DNA of 64,000 nt from Lycocorax pyrrhopterus obiensis (Eukaryota > Chordata > Aves > Passeriformes > Paradisaeidae): positions 108,496,547 through 108,560,546 of the forward strand of contig JACSVZ010000002.1 of the NCBI GenBank assembly GCA_014706295.1, given 5' to 3'. Positions 26,508-37,640 of the stretch are shown in pieces. Below the pieces are notes generated by a model. That model made no database searches. It had not been told where the DNA came from and saw only the letters and a list, made by a program, of their open reading frames with translations. Positions within the stretch are counted from its first letter, which is position 1; each line of letters begins with the position of its first letter. The translations under genes were made by a program, and so were the position numbers.

Positions 26508-28490
26508 AAGAAAAATGAGAAAAAAGAATAAAAGGTTTCCTTGCATGTTTCTGAGCTCCTTTGTTTCCAGGATCATTCATTGGCCTCAGAAGCTTAGTCA
26601 GCTTTGCAGTGTTCCTTCCCAACAGTGACCTGGCTAAGCAGTTGTGCTTTTTCTGCTATTCATCTGGTGGGGCTTGTTTTCACTATTTATGCCAGGTCAC
26701 AGATTATGGAAAATTAGGTGCTCCTGAGCTGAGACACACATATATATGCAGGTATGTCTAAAAATGCAACTGTTTAGAGCAGCCTCAGTATCTCCTAGAT
26801 GAACTAAGGTATTAGCTTTTGTTGGATTTGGGAAGTGTTAGGCAGCCTCTGGCTAGAGACTCGTGGCAATTGTTTGGAGGCTAGACAGGAAGAGAAAAAA
26901 TTGTAGGGCTTTAGCAGTGCTCAGAGTCAATATCGTGAGATACTTACGTTTTATTTAATCTATCTGCACTGTGTTTTGTTTGTTTATTTGTTTTATGTGT
27001 TTAGGTGCAGTCTGAGCAAACAAAGTGATAAATTGGGTTAAGGGTGGAGGGATTTTTGTGGTTGAACCTGAAATTTTTGCAAAATGTTTTTATAGTCAAG
27101 TGAAGAAATCACTGGCTAACAGCAAAAGACAATTTGCATATAATGCATGAGTGCAGTTGTTCTTCACCAATCCTTCTATCCCTTATATTAACTCTTTTTC
27201 CTGCTACTGACAGTTTTAGAGGGAGGGTGACCAAACTGGCAAAGGGTAATCTGATTTTATATTCTGTTACATTAAAAGGGGAAAGCTCTCAGACAGCATT
27301 TGTGAACCTTGTACAGGGTTATTTATAGAAGATTCATCTGTTCCTCAGGGAAACAAAGAAACCTTTTCAACCCTGTCTAAAGTACAGGAATGATCTAAGT
27401 TAAAACCTGCCTGAGGGCAAACAGTGTGTAACAATTCAGAGTTTATCCTTGGACAGGGAGCATATTGGGTCTCTGCTGTACTCTCTTTGCACCATGTGCA
27501 ATCATTTATACTTCTGTGAAATAACTGCAAAATACCACCTTTTGTCTGACTTAGGCTTTGATTGTATTTTATAGGGCTCCGTGGAGCTATAGATGATAGT
27601 GGCTTCCAAGGAAGAGATTACATCTGAAATCCTATAGATCGATCACAGACTGTTAAGTATGTTAGAAATGCTGTTGCAGAGTGCTCTCGCAAGCTTGGCA
27701 GGTTGTTTTACAGTGGTTTGAGGTTTTGCCTCAGTATCCAACCCCACTCTCTGCCAGAGCTGCCTTCTACATAGCAGAGCTGGTGAGGGCAATGTGGACT
27801 CCTGCCTTAGCAGTTCTGGTGCAAAGATTAGCATTTTAGCAACGGGGAAAACAGGTGGATTTGCTCTAAAATGGCCAACTGAGTAGAAGTATCTGAGGAA
27901 AAGCCTGTGATACGCTGCAGGTTGCAGTCTGGTACAAGACTTCTTCTAGCTCCTCCAAAGCCAGAGGGGCTGTCAGTGAGTCAGTCAGTGTGCATCCTTT
28001 CTTTTGTCCTTCCATGCAGCCCCCCAGGCTGTCATTTTGAGTTTCAGGTCCCTATCTCGACATGAGGAAAGCAGTAAGCAAATGAAAAGAAAGGCTCTTT
28101 CCTCTCCCATTAGCACCAGGAGTTTTCAATGGTGCTCAGACAGTTAAAGGGAAGCAATGTTTTTCTGTATCTCTGCAAGAAAATTCACCAAATTCATCCG
28201 TCGATTCTGACAAATTTGACAAAAGCTGACAAAAAGCTTTCAAAAGCAGCTGCAAGTGACCACTAATTCAATCTGCTGTTATTTCTAAAACCAGAGAAGT
28301 GGCTAAAATACTCCCAGAGGTAGGTATGCCTGTACCCAAGCCAGACCCCGAGATGGCTAAATCAAGGAACCACACAACAACCTAACACTTCCCCTACAGC
28401 TGCTGCCTAAAACCTCTGAGTGTAATTTTCCAGCTCCTGACTTATCACTTGTTGGAGAAATTGCCTTGTCTCAACAACCTGGATGGTTTA

Positions 28491-28580
28491 TAGAATCGTA
28501 GAATACCCTGAGTTGGAAGGGACCCACAAGGTTCATGGGGTCCAGCTCCTGGCCCTGCACAGGACAACCCCCAAATGGTT
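28491..28580 (-). mobile_element. CR1 LINE fragment (short)
   Basis: Minus-strand CR1 end: TAGAATCGTAGAATACCCTG, GAGTTGGAAGGGACCCACAA, TCCAGCTCCTGGCCCTGCAC. It sits about 450 bp upstream of the RNF125 exon 2 relic. Confidence 0.88.
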
Positions 28581-29035
28581 GTCCCTTATAGGAGCAGCAT
28601 GAAGTATTCTTCTGTTTCTGGGCTCAGGAAGACTTTCAGTAAGCTGTTTGTGTGCATATTTGTGACTTTGTCCAGCAGCAACACTACAAAAATGAAATAA
28701 TCTTTGCTGTGATGTCAGGTTTTGAAATAATTGACTGCAGGCTTTGCCTGGCCCATGGGGGATGAGTTCCTCACTTCTGCTCTCAGTGAATCCTCACACT
28801 CACGTCTGTTTTGGTGCTACCAGGAGGCTCAGCTTGTCTGTTTTCAGTGCTCTGCTTGATGCTAGCAGGGCTGCAGGACCAATATGCGCAATCTTAACAA
28901 CATATTCCAAGAACAAATATCCTGCATATTACACCAGGGATGTCATGTGGTGAAAAATGTTTATTCTTTTTTATATACCCTGCCCTATTGAAAGCCTATT
29001 TTGAAGCATTTGTTTTTGTTTCTTTCTATGGATAG

Positions 29036-29186
29036 ATTCTGTCATTTCTGTATTTCTGCAGGTTTAAAGAATACAGCATGGATGTGTCCTTACTGCTGCA
29101 CTTATCTTCCTTCTGAAGGAATTCCAGCCACTGATATTGCCAAGACAGAAAGTACACACTGAAACTGAACAGAATGCAAAACATGG
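29036..29186 (+). pseudogene. RNF125: RNF125 exon 2 relic with two in-frame stops
   Basis: RNF125 is a membrane-associated RING E3 ligase. In mammals it ubiquitylates RIG-I, MDA5 and MAVS and damps interferon induction. The exon starts after ctatggatag (A completes the split Val codon) and reads FCHFC, then [11 protein letters not shown] and [14 protein letters not shown]. These correspond to the second half of the RNF125 RING and the conserved PSEGVPATDVAK stretch. All four RING cysteines in this part are kept. Twelve codons before the expected exon end the frame meets TGA at 29160-29162 and again at 29166-29168; one codon is also missing (151 nt against 154 expected). The donor would be the weak gtttgc. 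Location just upstream of RNF138 fits synteny. I conclude this is a decayed gene; a lineage-specific earlier donor is possible, but none seen keeps phase. Confidence 0.82.
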
Positions 29187-30076
29187 GTTTGCAGCCTTGA
29201 ACACTGACTGCTAAATAATTCCAGAGATGTATCCACGCATGAGAACTAACACTATCAAGATCCCTTTGTAATGACAGGTATAAACAGAAATTTCACCAGC
29301 ATAATGATGGAAGAATAAATTTTTGTAATTCATCAAGCTCATATCTAAAAGAGCTCTAAAACACTCTGTCAGTGCCGTTGCAAATATTAAGCTCAGATCT
29401 AAACCTATGGGAGCTGAATCTTCTTGACCCCCTACATTGGCTTTGACTGGATAAAGGACATAGAAAATACCTCATGACTGTACTTCATCAGAAGTACAGT
29501 ACTTCACTGTTATATGGAGGTTCTGAGTGCATGGAAATCAGACAGCCAGTAGCAGCAGCAACATCAAACCCAAATTTTTTCCTTAATGAACCTATAAGAC
29601 AGTTTTGCTCAAGAATTCACTGAGGTCAGAATCAGGCCATCACATTGGAATGATTTTTGGTTTTAGCAGAGTTGGTCTAGATTTTCATCAAGAAAAACAA
29701 GCCAGATGTGATCTGGGAGGGTCCCCCTCCCCAAACTAAATTTTTTTCCCTTTTGCCTTCCATATTTAATTAAAAAAATATTAAGAGTTGATATAATGGA
29801 CAAATGAATTCACCACAAAATAATAATTATTTCACCCAAATGGACTTTACTTTTATAAGCTTAATGTTATTATTATATAACGCATTAGTGCAATACTGAA
29901 CCAGTAGTAAAATGTTTGAGGAACTGAGCCAGTAGTTGAAGGACTAGGTATATGTGGCTTCCCTAGGTATAGCCACAATGTTGTAATAAGGCTGGAACTA
30001 GAAAATATTGAGTGATGGTTTAACATTAATGAGTCATGGTACAAAACATAACAAGTTGCTGCTTCTCACTGCTTAG

Positions 30077-30171
30077 GTATGTCTGAGTAAAATGAGACCT
30101 CATTTAAGAACTCATGAAAAATACGTAGAAAAATATGGACCTATACAGAAGCTTGGAGATGCTGTAACAAG
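30077..30171 (+). pseudogene. RNF125: RNF125 exon 3, open but orphaned
   Basis: This exon follows acceptor ctcactgcttag and ends before donor gtagac. At 95 nt it has exactly the length I expect from the mammalian exon, in the same phase. It reads [16 protein letters not shown] followed by [14 protein letters not shown], against the mammalian CLSEMRAHIRTCQKY. There is no stop or frameshift. The cysteine that closes the C2HC zinc finger (RTC) is His here. Because exon 2 is broken and exons 1, 4, 5 and 6 are not convincingly found, I list it as part of a pseudogene. A shortened transcript that starts downstream of exon 2 cannot be excluded. Confidence 0.8.
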
Positions 30172-33100
30172 GTAGACCTCAGCGTTGAAGACATTGTAAA
30201 AGCACTTTTAAATTTGTTATCCCAACACAGTAAATTCAATTTGGTAGAAGAATTCCTTGTTCATTTTGTTCTGTTTTGTTTTAATTGGACTTGTTTCTGT
30301 TTCATGTATTTTAACATGAATCTTTTACTAATATTTTTAAATTATAATACTCAAATAGTACTGAAGATGGATGCTACTTTTTGTGTATGACTACAAAATA
30401 ATACATTTTACTGGCATTTAGAATTTTGATAGAATTTAGCTCCATGTGACCTGTTTTCTACAAACAGTTGTATTTTGAAAAGTCTGTAGTTTTTGCTGTT
30501 TTTCTTGGGGGAGAATTAGGTTTACTTTCAAACAAAACTCCTTGAAAATGTTGAATAAGACTGATCATAATCTAAATGTAATTAACCCTCTCCGAAGAAT
30601 TTGTTCTTCAGAAATAATTTTGAATAATGAAGATTGGCAGCTCTTCTTATTAATATATTTATAGTATATAGAAAAAAATATATATTTTTAAAATATATGT
30701 GTGTTGTATGTCAAAAGTTCCAATTCTTTGTTCCTTTCATTTTCTTTCAGAGCAGGACCTGTTAGAGAATTCAAATAAGTGTGTAGCCATTCTAAAATTA
30801 CTCAAGTCTTGAAGTTCAATGGCCTTTAGTTTTGTCCGTTAATGATAAGAAGCAATTTTGGTATCATTACTGATATGTTTTTATTTATGAATTTAAAGTC
30901 CCTATACTCTTTGCTATGTAAATTCCTAAGCGACACGTTATTCAGGTTGCTGAAGACAGACCTATCTCCTTTTCAGTTACTGTTCTGATGCTCAGAAAAA
31001 CTTGAACATTTGTCCACACTCATTTGAAAATTGCACTGACCTGAAAAATTGTCTCCACAATGCAACAATACAATTTTTCTGCACTGAAAAATGAGTACGA
31101 ATCCTCTGCTAAGAGGTGTCGATACTCAGTGAGCACTCCTGAGAATTGGTAGTTTGGTCACGCCTGCTCCAAGAATATCACAGCAATTATATGATGCTTT
31201 TAGAAAATGCCTGTAGCGGTAGTGTTCAGTATTTTCATCTGTTCTTCTCTAAGGTCATGGATAACCATAACATAAGTTGAGTGCTTTTCTGGATTGATAC
31301 CCTGACAAGCTGGCACAGTTTTGTGCAGTATCCATTAGCAAGGCTGACCTCTTGCCAGAATAGCATATATCAAGTGCCTGTTACACACCCATGCTGCAGT
31401 CTGGCATGGCAAAAGAAGATCCTTATGATGTCTGGCCAAGGAAATCTCAATACATCTTTTATGGTTTGTAGTACCAAAAATGTATCAGTTACTCAGCATC
31501 CACTAAAAACATACTACTTCTTATTCCCAGATCCTCTTTTCCTTATTGCTAGTGCAAAGTCGATGAGGGTGAGCTAATGGGCCATGTCTCATGCACCACA
31601 CATCAGAAGGGACAGCAGTAGTAACGTACATAAGCATATTATTTTACTGAATTTGCACATTAAACTGATTAATTCTAGCGACCATTGCTGATAGGAAATA
31701 ATAGACAAAGAGAAAATATATTAATTAATTGTTTTTTGACAGCAGAGGACAAATGTACCTATATTTGTTCCCCCTCCCCATCTCTCACAGACAAGCATGT
31801 ATGCACACAATATTTAAAATTTTAGTACTCCTATCATTGTAAGTGCTGGTTGGACCACTGAAAATGTGTAGTAAGTCTTACAATGGATCATCAAAGAGTT
31901 ACTTACAGCCAAGTCAAAGAGCATTATTAGGTTCAGTGACTTGCCCGATTTTAAATCCAGCACATGCAATTTCTATTGCCCTAACTCAGATTTGTGTAGC
32001 ATTTCCTGTGTGTTCTTGTCTGGGTTTTGAAGTTATAATTTGAAAACTGCTTATGTGATCTTATATAGGAGTCTATCATAGCAGGAGGGTTATTTTTTTT
32101 TTTTCTAAGTTTTGATAACTTCACATAAATGGCTTCATTCTGAAGGTCCACGGAGGCTGCGAGGTCTTACTGTGACTCCATTTGTAGGTTTGAGGTCAGG
32201 GTGTAGACTTGGATCTCGACAAACGTAATTTACTTCTCTGATCATTATTTGCCATGGCATTTTAGACTGACTCACATCTCACAGAAGAGCTGTTTTAGAG
32301 AGGTTACAGACTCAAGGACCTGTAAACAAATCACCCAGCACTCCCATTTCCCGCAGTGGGTGGGATGGGGGGAACACACTCTGCTCCCTTTTACACTGCA
32401 GGTTAGTTTTCACCACTTTAACCACGATCATATAAGAGACAGAACCCTGAGTAAATTAAAGGAAACATTCACACAGAGCATATACAGTTCGCACCTTTAT
32501 ATGAGTTAATGCTTTAATGTATAACAGCATACAGATATACTGGCTTTTACAGCAGCCTCTCCTATTTGTTTGCAGCTCCATTCCAGGAGAAGGCCATTCT
32601 TGTGTACATTGATGATGACAATGCCATGCTGGAGGTGGATGACAAACAACAGCATTTCCGATGCAACGGGACCAAACAAATTAGAACAAATCCCCCCTCA
32701 AAACAGTATTGGGTGTACTAACTACTGCCAAGGGCTGCACAAAAGTTTGCATTTACAGTGCAAGATGAGACTTAAAATACGCAAGGTTGGTTAAATGAAA
32801 GTTGTTTTGAAAGGACAGCAAGAAGTCAATATTCTGTTTATAGTAAGAAAAAGTTGAACCCTGTTCAAGAGAATGGAATCTTTTAACTAACCTCTATTCT
32901 TACTGTGTAAGTTTAAAAAAACATGTCCATTTTTTTTACACCTACAGTATAAACACTATCTTTCAAAGATGCACTTGATCTGTAAGAAATTAAAATTCAT
33001 GTTCATGCATTGAAGAATATACAGTGATTAAAGCAGCTGTACTCACATAGTAACATGTTAACAAGGAAACTGCCCTCTAGACTTAAGGTTTTGGAATCAG

Positions 33101-35610
33101 AAAGTGGCTCCTTTTTGGGAAGAGAAAGGTACAATATGTCATGTGCTTGGAAAGTTGCTTTCCTTTTCTTTGAGAACTGCCCTCGGGAAAGAAAACTCCT
33201 CAGTCAGAAAGATGGACAGTGTTGCTCCAAAGGGCATGATATGGTGGGAATATTTGAGTAAGTAAAAAAACATCTAGTCTGCCACAGCAAAGTAGCCTAA
33301 AACACAGGGGAAAAAGTTATTTGATTTATGGCTTCCTGGACACCTAAAAAACTTTTTACATGTATGAAATAAACTGTAGGACTGTAGTCCTTAGTTTTGT
33401 CTGTGGCTGCCAGTGTTTGCAGAGATACACCTGGAAAGAGCAAAAAAGATGTCCTTCCCCTCGCACACGGCACCTTCTGACCCCTCTGCAGTTACACCAA
33501 TTTGCCTCTTCCCCCTTCTGCTCACATCCACCTTTGACTGCTCCCACAGAACAAATCTCTGCATTTTTCATATTGGCAAGTAGGTGTGCTGTTCTTGCAC
33601 CAGCATTGTCAAGAAAGCAACCAGAATAATAGTTGTATAAAAAGTATTTGTACAAAGTTGTACAATAGTTGTACAAAGGTAATCTAAAATGCGCCTTTTG
33701 AGTGGCAGTTTACCCCTGCAAACAGTAGAAGTTTACGAGCAGTTCTAAAAGTTTTCATTGTTGAGATTTCATTTCACAAACACATTTTATCACAAGGAAT
33801 AAAAAGTTGGAAGGGCCATTGGTTTCATTTCATCTAAAAGGTCTGATTTAAAATGCTCTCCTTCAAACAAATGTGTTTCATAAACTTCAGCTGCCTGATT
33901 TCTCTTTACATGTTGTTTATGTGAATGGCAAAAACGACATAAGATTTACAGGGCTGGTGCCATGCTCTATATTGCTCCATGGTGCACCAGTTGTCAGCTC
34001 CAAGGTCACAGCTTTATTAAAGGATCAAGATTTACAGTAACGTTAACAAGAGCATGAATGCCTTCACAGACACCTTCCTGTAGTTTACTTCCCTGAAGTC
34101 ACCAGCACAATTTCTCCCCCTGCCAAAGCTACTAATCGATAAATACTGCAGTCTCCTGAACAAAGTTCAAGTGGATCTATGATGTTGCTTTAGTAATAAA
34201 TCTTTGCTTTTGTTTAACACCTGCCTTCAAAAGACATAACCTTCTCTACCTGCAGTAATTAGACTTCCTAACAGCCTTATTTGGTGATTCAAACCTGCTC
34301 CCTTTTTAAAGACTGAGAAACTGAGGTGTAAGGCCATGCTTTGCTGAAGTCATACCAGAAGAGTAAAAAGACTTGGAAGCCCATCTCTGCCAGCTTCCCG
34401 TGTGCTGAGGCTGAAGGCCATGCTGCCTGTACCCCAATGGTAGTTGTGTAGCATCTGAACTGAGGCTTCTGTAATTCTTCCTTTTCATGTACTGTCATGG
34501 CCTGGCTAGGGTGCACCTGAAGCTGATATACAGCTGTGGTGTCATCCTCACTGACACACACACATACAAGAAGCCCTCTGCAGGCTATTTACCACTTAAG
34601 GCGTAGTTGTGTGTCTTCTTCCGGCTGTCCCTGCAGTGCTGATGAGGTTACTGCCACCAACTGCTGCTAATCGCCCATCATGCCTACTCAGATTGACTGG
34701 TCTGGCTTCCTGCTTCATTTCACGGAAGATAATCAATCACTTTAAATAGCTGGGGGTTTTGCCAGCCTCTGAACAGCCCAGATAACCCTTAGCACCAGTG
34801 ATGAGAGCAGGATAGCAGTAACCTCCTGAGCTAGTACAGACACATCTTACCAGAGGACATCTTACCACAACACCTCAAATCCCAGGCCTGTCTTCCCCTG
34901 GGAGATCCCTGCCCAGGGAGTTTTGTCTTTTCCACCAGATTTTCTCCCACCCTGAAGCATGGGCAGCAAATATCCCAGCCCAGGCAACATAATTCACTTT
35001 GGGCCCAAGGCTATGCAAGTGCTTCTCTTTAGAGTTTCAGAAAGCTTGGTACTTAGGCATGCAAATTTTGTCTCCATGTGGTCTAAAAGGAAGGTATTTA
35101 GGGCAGTCATTGGCTTTTATTCTGCTGTCTCTGCTTTTGCTTAGGAAGATACTAACATTAATAGGTAATAGTAATTGTGACAGATACGGAACAAGAACAC
35201 AGAGCCAGCATCCTTCACAGAATCACAGGATGGTTCATCTCTCATCTTCACCTGGAGACCTTAGCTTCAGCTTCACTCCCTGCAGTTCCCTCTCCCCTTC
35301 AAACCATGAGCCCAGATGGTGTTGTGGGCATTGCCTCTTGCTGCTGATCACTAGCAGCAACAAGAAGCAGCTCTGATGGATGTCTAAAGCATTTAGGCTT
35401 TCATTTGGTTTTGAAATGCTGGAGTCTGAAAGCATATGTGAACCACAGGTCTTAATGTTTCGCACTCTCTTTCCTAAAAGTCTAATCCCAGGCTAGGGAG
35501 AGAGGGGGATCTCCCCACCTAGTGATCTCCTCTGAACATCTAGCTTTGGTACAGACAGCTGCAGTCAAGGAGACAGGGGAAACCAAGATGAAGGATCCAT
35601 TTTCTCTCAG
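30172..35610. other. Region between RNF125 relic and RNF138 (no intact gene)
   Basis: AT-rich DNA where RNF125 exons 4-6 would be expected. Only weak resemblances were found: around 30,718-30,790 a frame with QDLLENS, and at 33,174-33,250 a frame with CPRERKLL. Neither has conserved exon length or zinc ligands, so neither is annotated. A short unexplained frame with a good acceptor lies at 32,577-32,723. Confidence 0.6.
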
Positions 35611-35795
35611 TCCTGGCACTGGAACAGGTTGCCCAGAGAAGTTGCAGATGCTCCATTCCTAGAAGTGTTCAAAGCCAGGTTTGGATGGAGCTCTGAGCAA
35701 CCTGGACTAGTGAAAGGTGTCCCTGCCCAGGGCAGGGTGGATGGAACTACATGATCTTTAAGGTCCCTTCCAACCCAAACCATTCTATAATCTCT
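35611..35795 (+). mobile_element. CR1 LINE 3' fragment
   Basis: Plus-strand CR1 tail: CTGGAACAGGTTGCCCAGAG, GGTTTGGATGGAGCTCTGAG, AAGGTCCCTTCCAACCCAAA and the terminal CATTCTATAAT. Confidence 0.9.
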
Positions 35796-36211
35796 GAGCA
35801 AAAAAGACCAGGCCTAGTCTGAATCTTAGATTCATTATGATTACAACCTTCACAAATTAATATAATTGATAGGCTCTCTACAAATCTGTTTCTTTTAAAA
35901 GCATTTTCAACATTTTGGTTTTTGTTTATATGCCAAGAGTCATGTCCAGATGAGGTCAGTGCTAGATTTGCTTAACAAGTCCAAAGTCTTCTCTACCTGG
36001 AGAAATCTGTTGGCATCACTATACCACTAGATTGATATTCTTGAAAGTCCTTATTCTGGAAGAAAAGTGCACAGTCATACCACTGAATTAAGGGTTTTGT
36101 TTTTTTTTGTCAGAATCATTCAGGAAGCTGAAAACCTGCCCCAACTCTCAGTAATACCGCTAAAACTACTCCATAAAATCACTGCTAGTGCCAGTCCCAG
36201 ACGTCCAACAT

Positions 36212-36735
36212 CAGTTAGGTTGGAGACGACCTCTGAGATCATCAAATCCAACCTATGACGGAACACCACCATGTCAGTTAGACCGTGGCACTAAGTGCCA
36301 TCTTCCACCTTTCCTTAAATGCCCCCAGGAATGCTGATGCCACCACCTCCCTGAGAAGCCTAGTCCAATGTTTAATCATCCTGAAGAAATTCCTTCTGAT
36401 GTCCAACCTAAACCTCCTCTGGGACAGCCTGAGGCTTAATTCCTCTTGTCCTGTCACTTGTTACCCGGGAGAAGAGGCCGATCCTCACCTGGCCACACCC
36501 TCCTCTCGGACAAGGTTACCCCTGAGCCTCCTTTTCTCCAGGATAAACACCCCCAGCTCCCTCAGCCGCTCCTCATAGGACTTGTGCTCCAGACCCTTCC
36601 CCAGCTCTGCTGCCCTTCTCTGGACTCGCTCCAGCACCCCAGTGTCCTTCCTGGACTGAGGGGGCCAGAACTGAACACAGGATTGGAGGTGCGGCCTGAG
36701 CGGTGCCCAGTACCGGGGGACTGCACTGCTCGCTC
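36212..36735 (-). mobile_element. CR1 LINE fragment abutting RNF138 island
   Basis: A 524-bp minus-strand CR1 copy, from AGTTAGGTTGGAGACGACCT through CCTCTTGTCCTGTCACTTG to CAGGATTGGAGGTGCGGCCT. Its minus strand still carries an open frame of the CR1 ORF2 C-terminal region. It ends where the CpG island of RNF138 begins. Confidence 0.92.
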
Positions 36736-36744
36736 TAGAAATAA

Positions 36745-37640
36745 CCCGGAGCATGGGCGGTGTCACTGTGCAGGTTCGAGACAGCGGCTGCTCCACCGAA
36801 GGGCCGCGGGCGGGCGGCGGGGCGGGCGCAGCGCGGTGGGCGGAGCGGGGAAGCCTCACGGACAGGGCGGAGCGGGGGCCGTGTCGTAGCAGCCCCGCCG
36901 GGCCGGGAGGCGATCGCCATGGAAACCCCGGCCCCGCCCCTGCCCCCCCGGGTGCCGCCGGGAGCGCGGCCGGAGGTGCCGGGTCCCTCCTCCCCGGGCA
37001 GGGCCAGGTAGAGCGCGGGGCGGGGGCCGCCCCGGGCCGGGCGGGAGGAGCCGCGAGGGGCGGCTGGCGGAGCGCAGGCCGGGCTCGTTCCGCTGCCCCG
37101 CCGCAGCCCGCCCCGGCTCCCACCCGGCGCCGGTGCCCCCAGCGATCCGCTCCCGGACCCCCAGCGGCGCCCCCCGGGAGCGGAGCGGAGCCGGGCTCTC
37201 CTCAGCCCGCCAGGGCGGGGCTTGTTCGTCGTCCCCGATCCTGACGGAGAGGCCCTTACGTGTTGCCATGGCCGAGGGGGCCGCGGCGGCCCCGGCGTGC
37301 TTCAGCGAGGATGATTTTTACTGCCCGGTGTGCCAGGAGGTGTTCAAAACGCCCGTGAGGACCGCCAACTGCCAGCACGTGTGGGTATCCCGACCCCCCT
37401 CCCCTTCCCAAGCCTTTTCCTCGCCTCCTCCGGCTCTCCGCCTTGTGCTCCTCTGATCCCCCTGCTCCTGGTGCACGGACCCTCGGCCTGGAGCCGCTGG
37501 CGGTGAGGATGCGAGCCCAGTGCTGCCCCAGCCTCCCGTCGCCTCTTTCTTTTGTAGCCGACGAGGACCGGTCATTTAGGAGAAGCACCCCCCCCGCCCC
37601 ACCCCCGGGTGTCTGGTCGGGGGTGGGGGAGTTTTGCTGT
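36745..37640. promoter_or_regulatory. RNF138: CpG island, RNF138 promoter and 5' end
   Basis: About 0.9 kb of very GC-rich, CpG-dense DNA contains RNF138 coding exon 1 and the likely transcription start. GC boxes (GGGCGG, CCGCCC) are frequent and no TATA box is evident. Long frames on both strands (36,485-37,588) reflect the lack of stops in this composition. Confidence 0.85.
37268..37380 (+). CDS. RNF138: RNF138 coding exon 1
   Basis: Begins [20 protein letters not shown] and ends CQHV (split codon GT|G) before donor gtgggt. It carries the first RING half (C19, C22, C35, H37). The frame is open upstream, but homology and the GCCATGG context fix this start. Confidence 0.95.

Larger units (their letters stand above)
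14226..29035. other. Intergenic region between TRAPPC8 and the RNF125 relic
   Basis: About 14.8 kb of AT-rich DNA with no recognised intact gene. It holds small CR1 pieces (15,217 and 28,491) and a 12-G run (26,496-26,507). Open frames at 16,557-16,952 (minus), 20,428-20,802 (minus) and 21,031-21,510 (plus) resemble no family I know. RNF125 exon 1, expected here by synteny, is not recognisable. Confidence 0.7.

Noticed and set aside
27895..27945. Possible RNF125 exon 1 remnant (EEKPVIRC)
   Set aside because: Only a handful of residues fit, there is no CpG island and no RING Cys pair upstream.
30718..30790. Possible RNF125 exon 4 (QDLLENS)
   Set aside because: Zinc ligands and exon length are not conserved and the similarity covers only a few residues.
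31278..31380. Frame with CFSGLIP as a possible RNF125 exon 5
   Set aside because: Stops follow at once, spacing to any HLQVSH-like text is wrong, and no clear acceptor is present. Chance is likely.
32570..32794. Frame with RRRPFLCTLM resembling RNF125 ERRPVFCPLC
   Set aside because: In RNF125 and RNF138 an intron separates RRPV from FCPLC, so a continuous match would contradict exon structure. The rest of the frame does not align.
36485..37588. Long frames on both strands, up to 212 codons
   Set aside because: One end is antisense CR1 ORF2 and the rest is CpG-island composition. RNF138 exon 1 is the only supported coding part.
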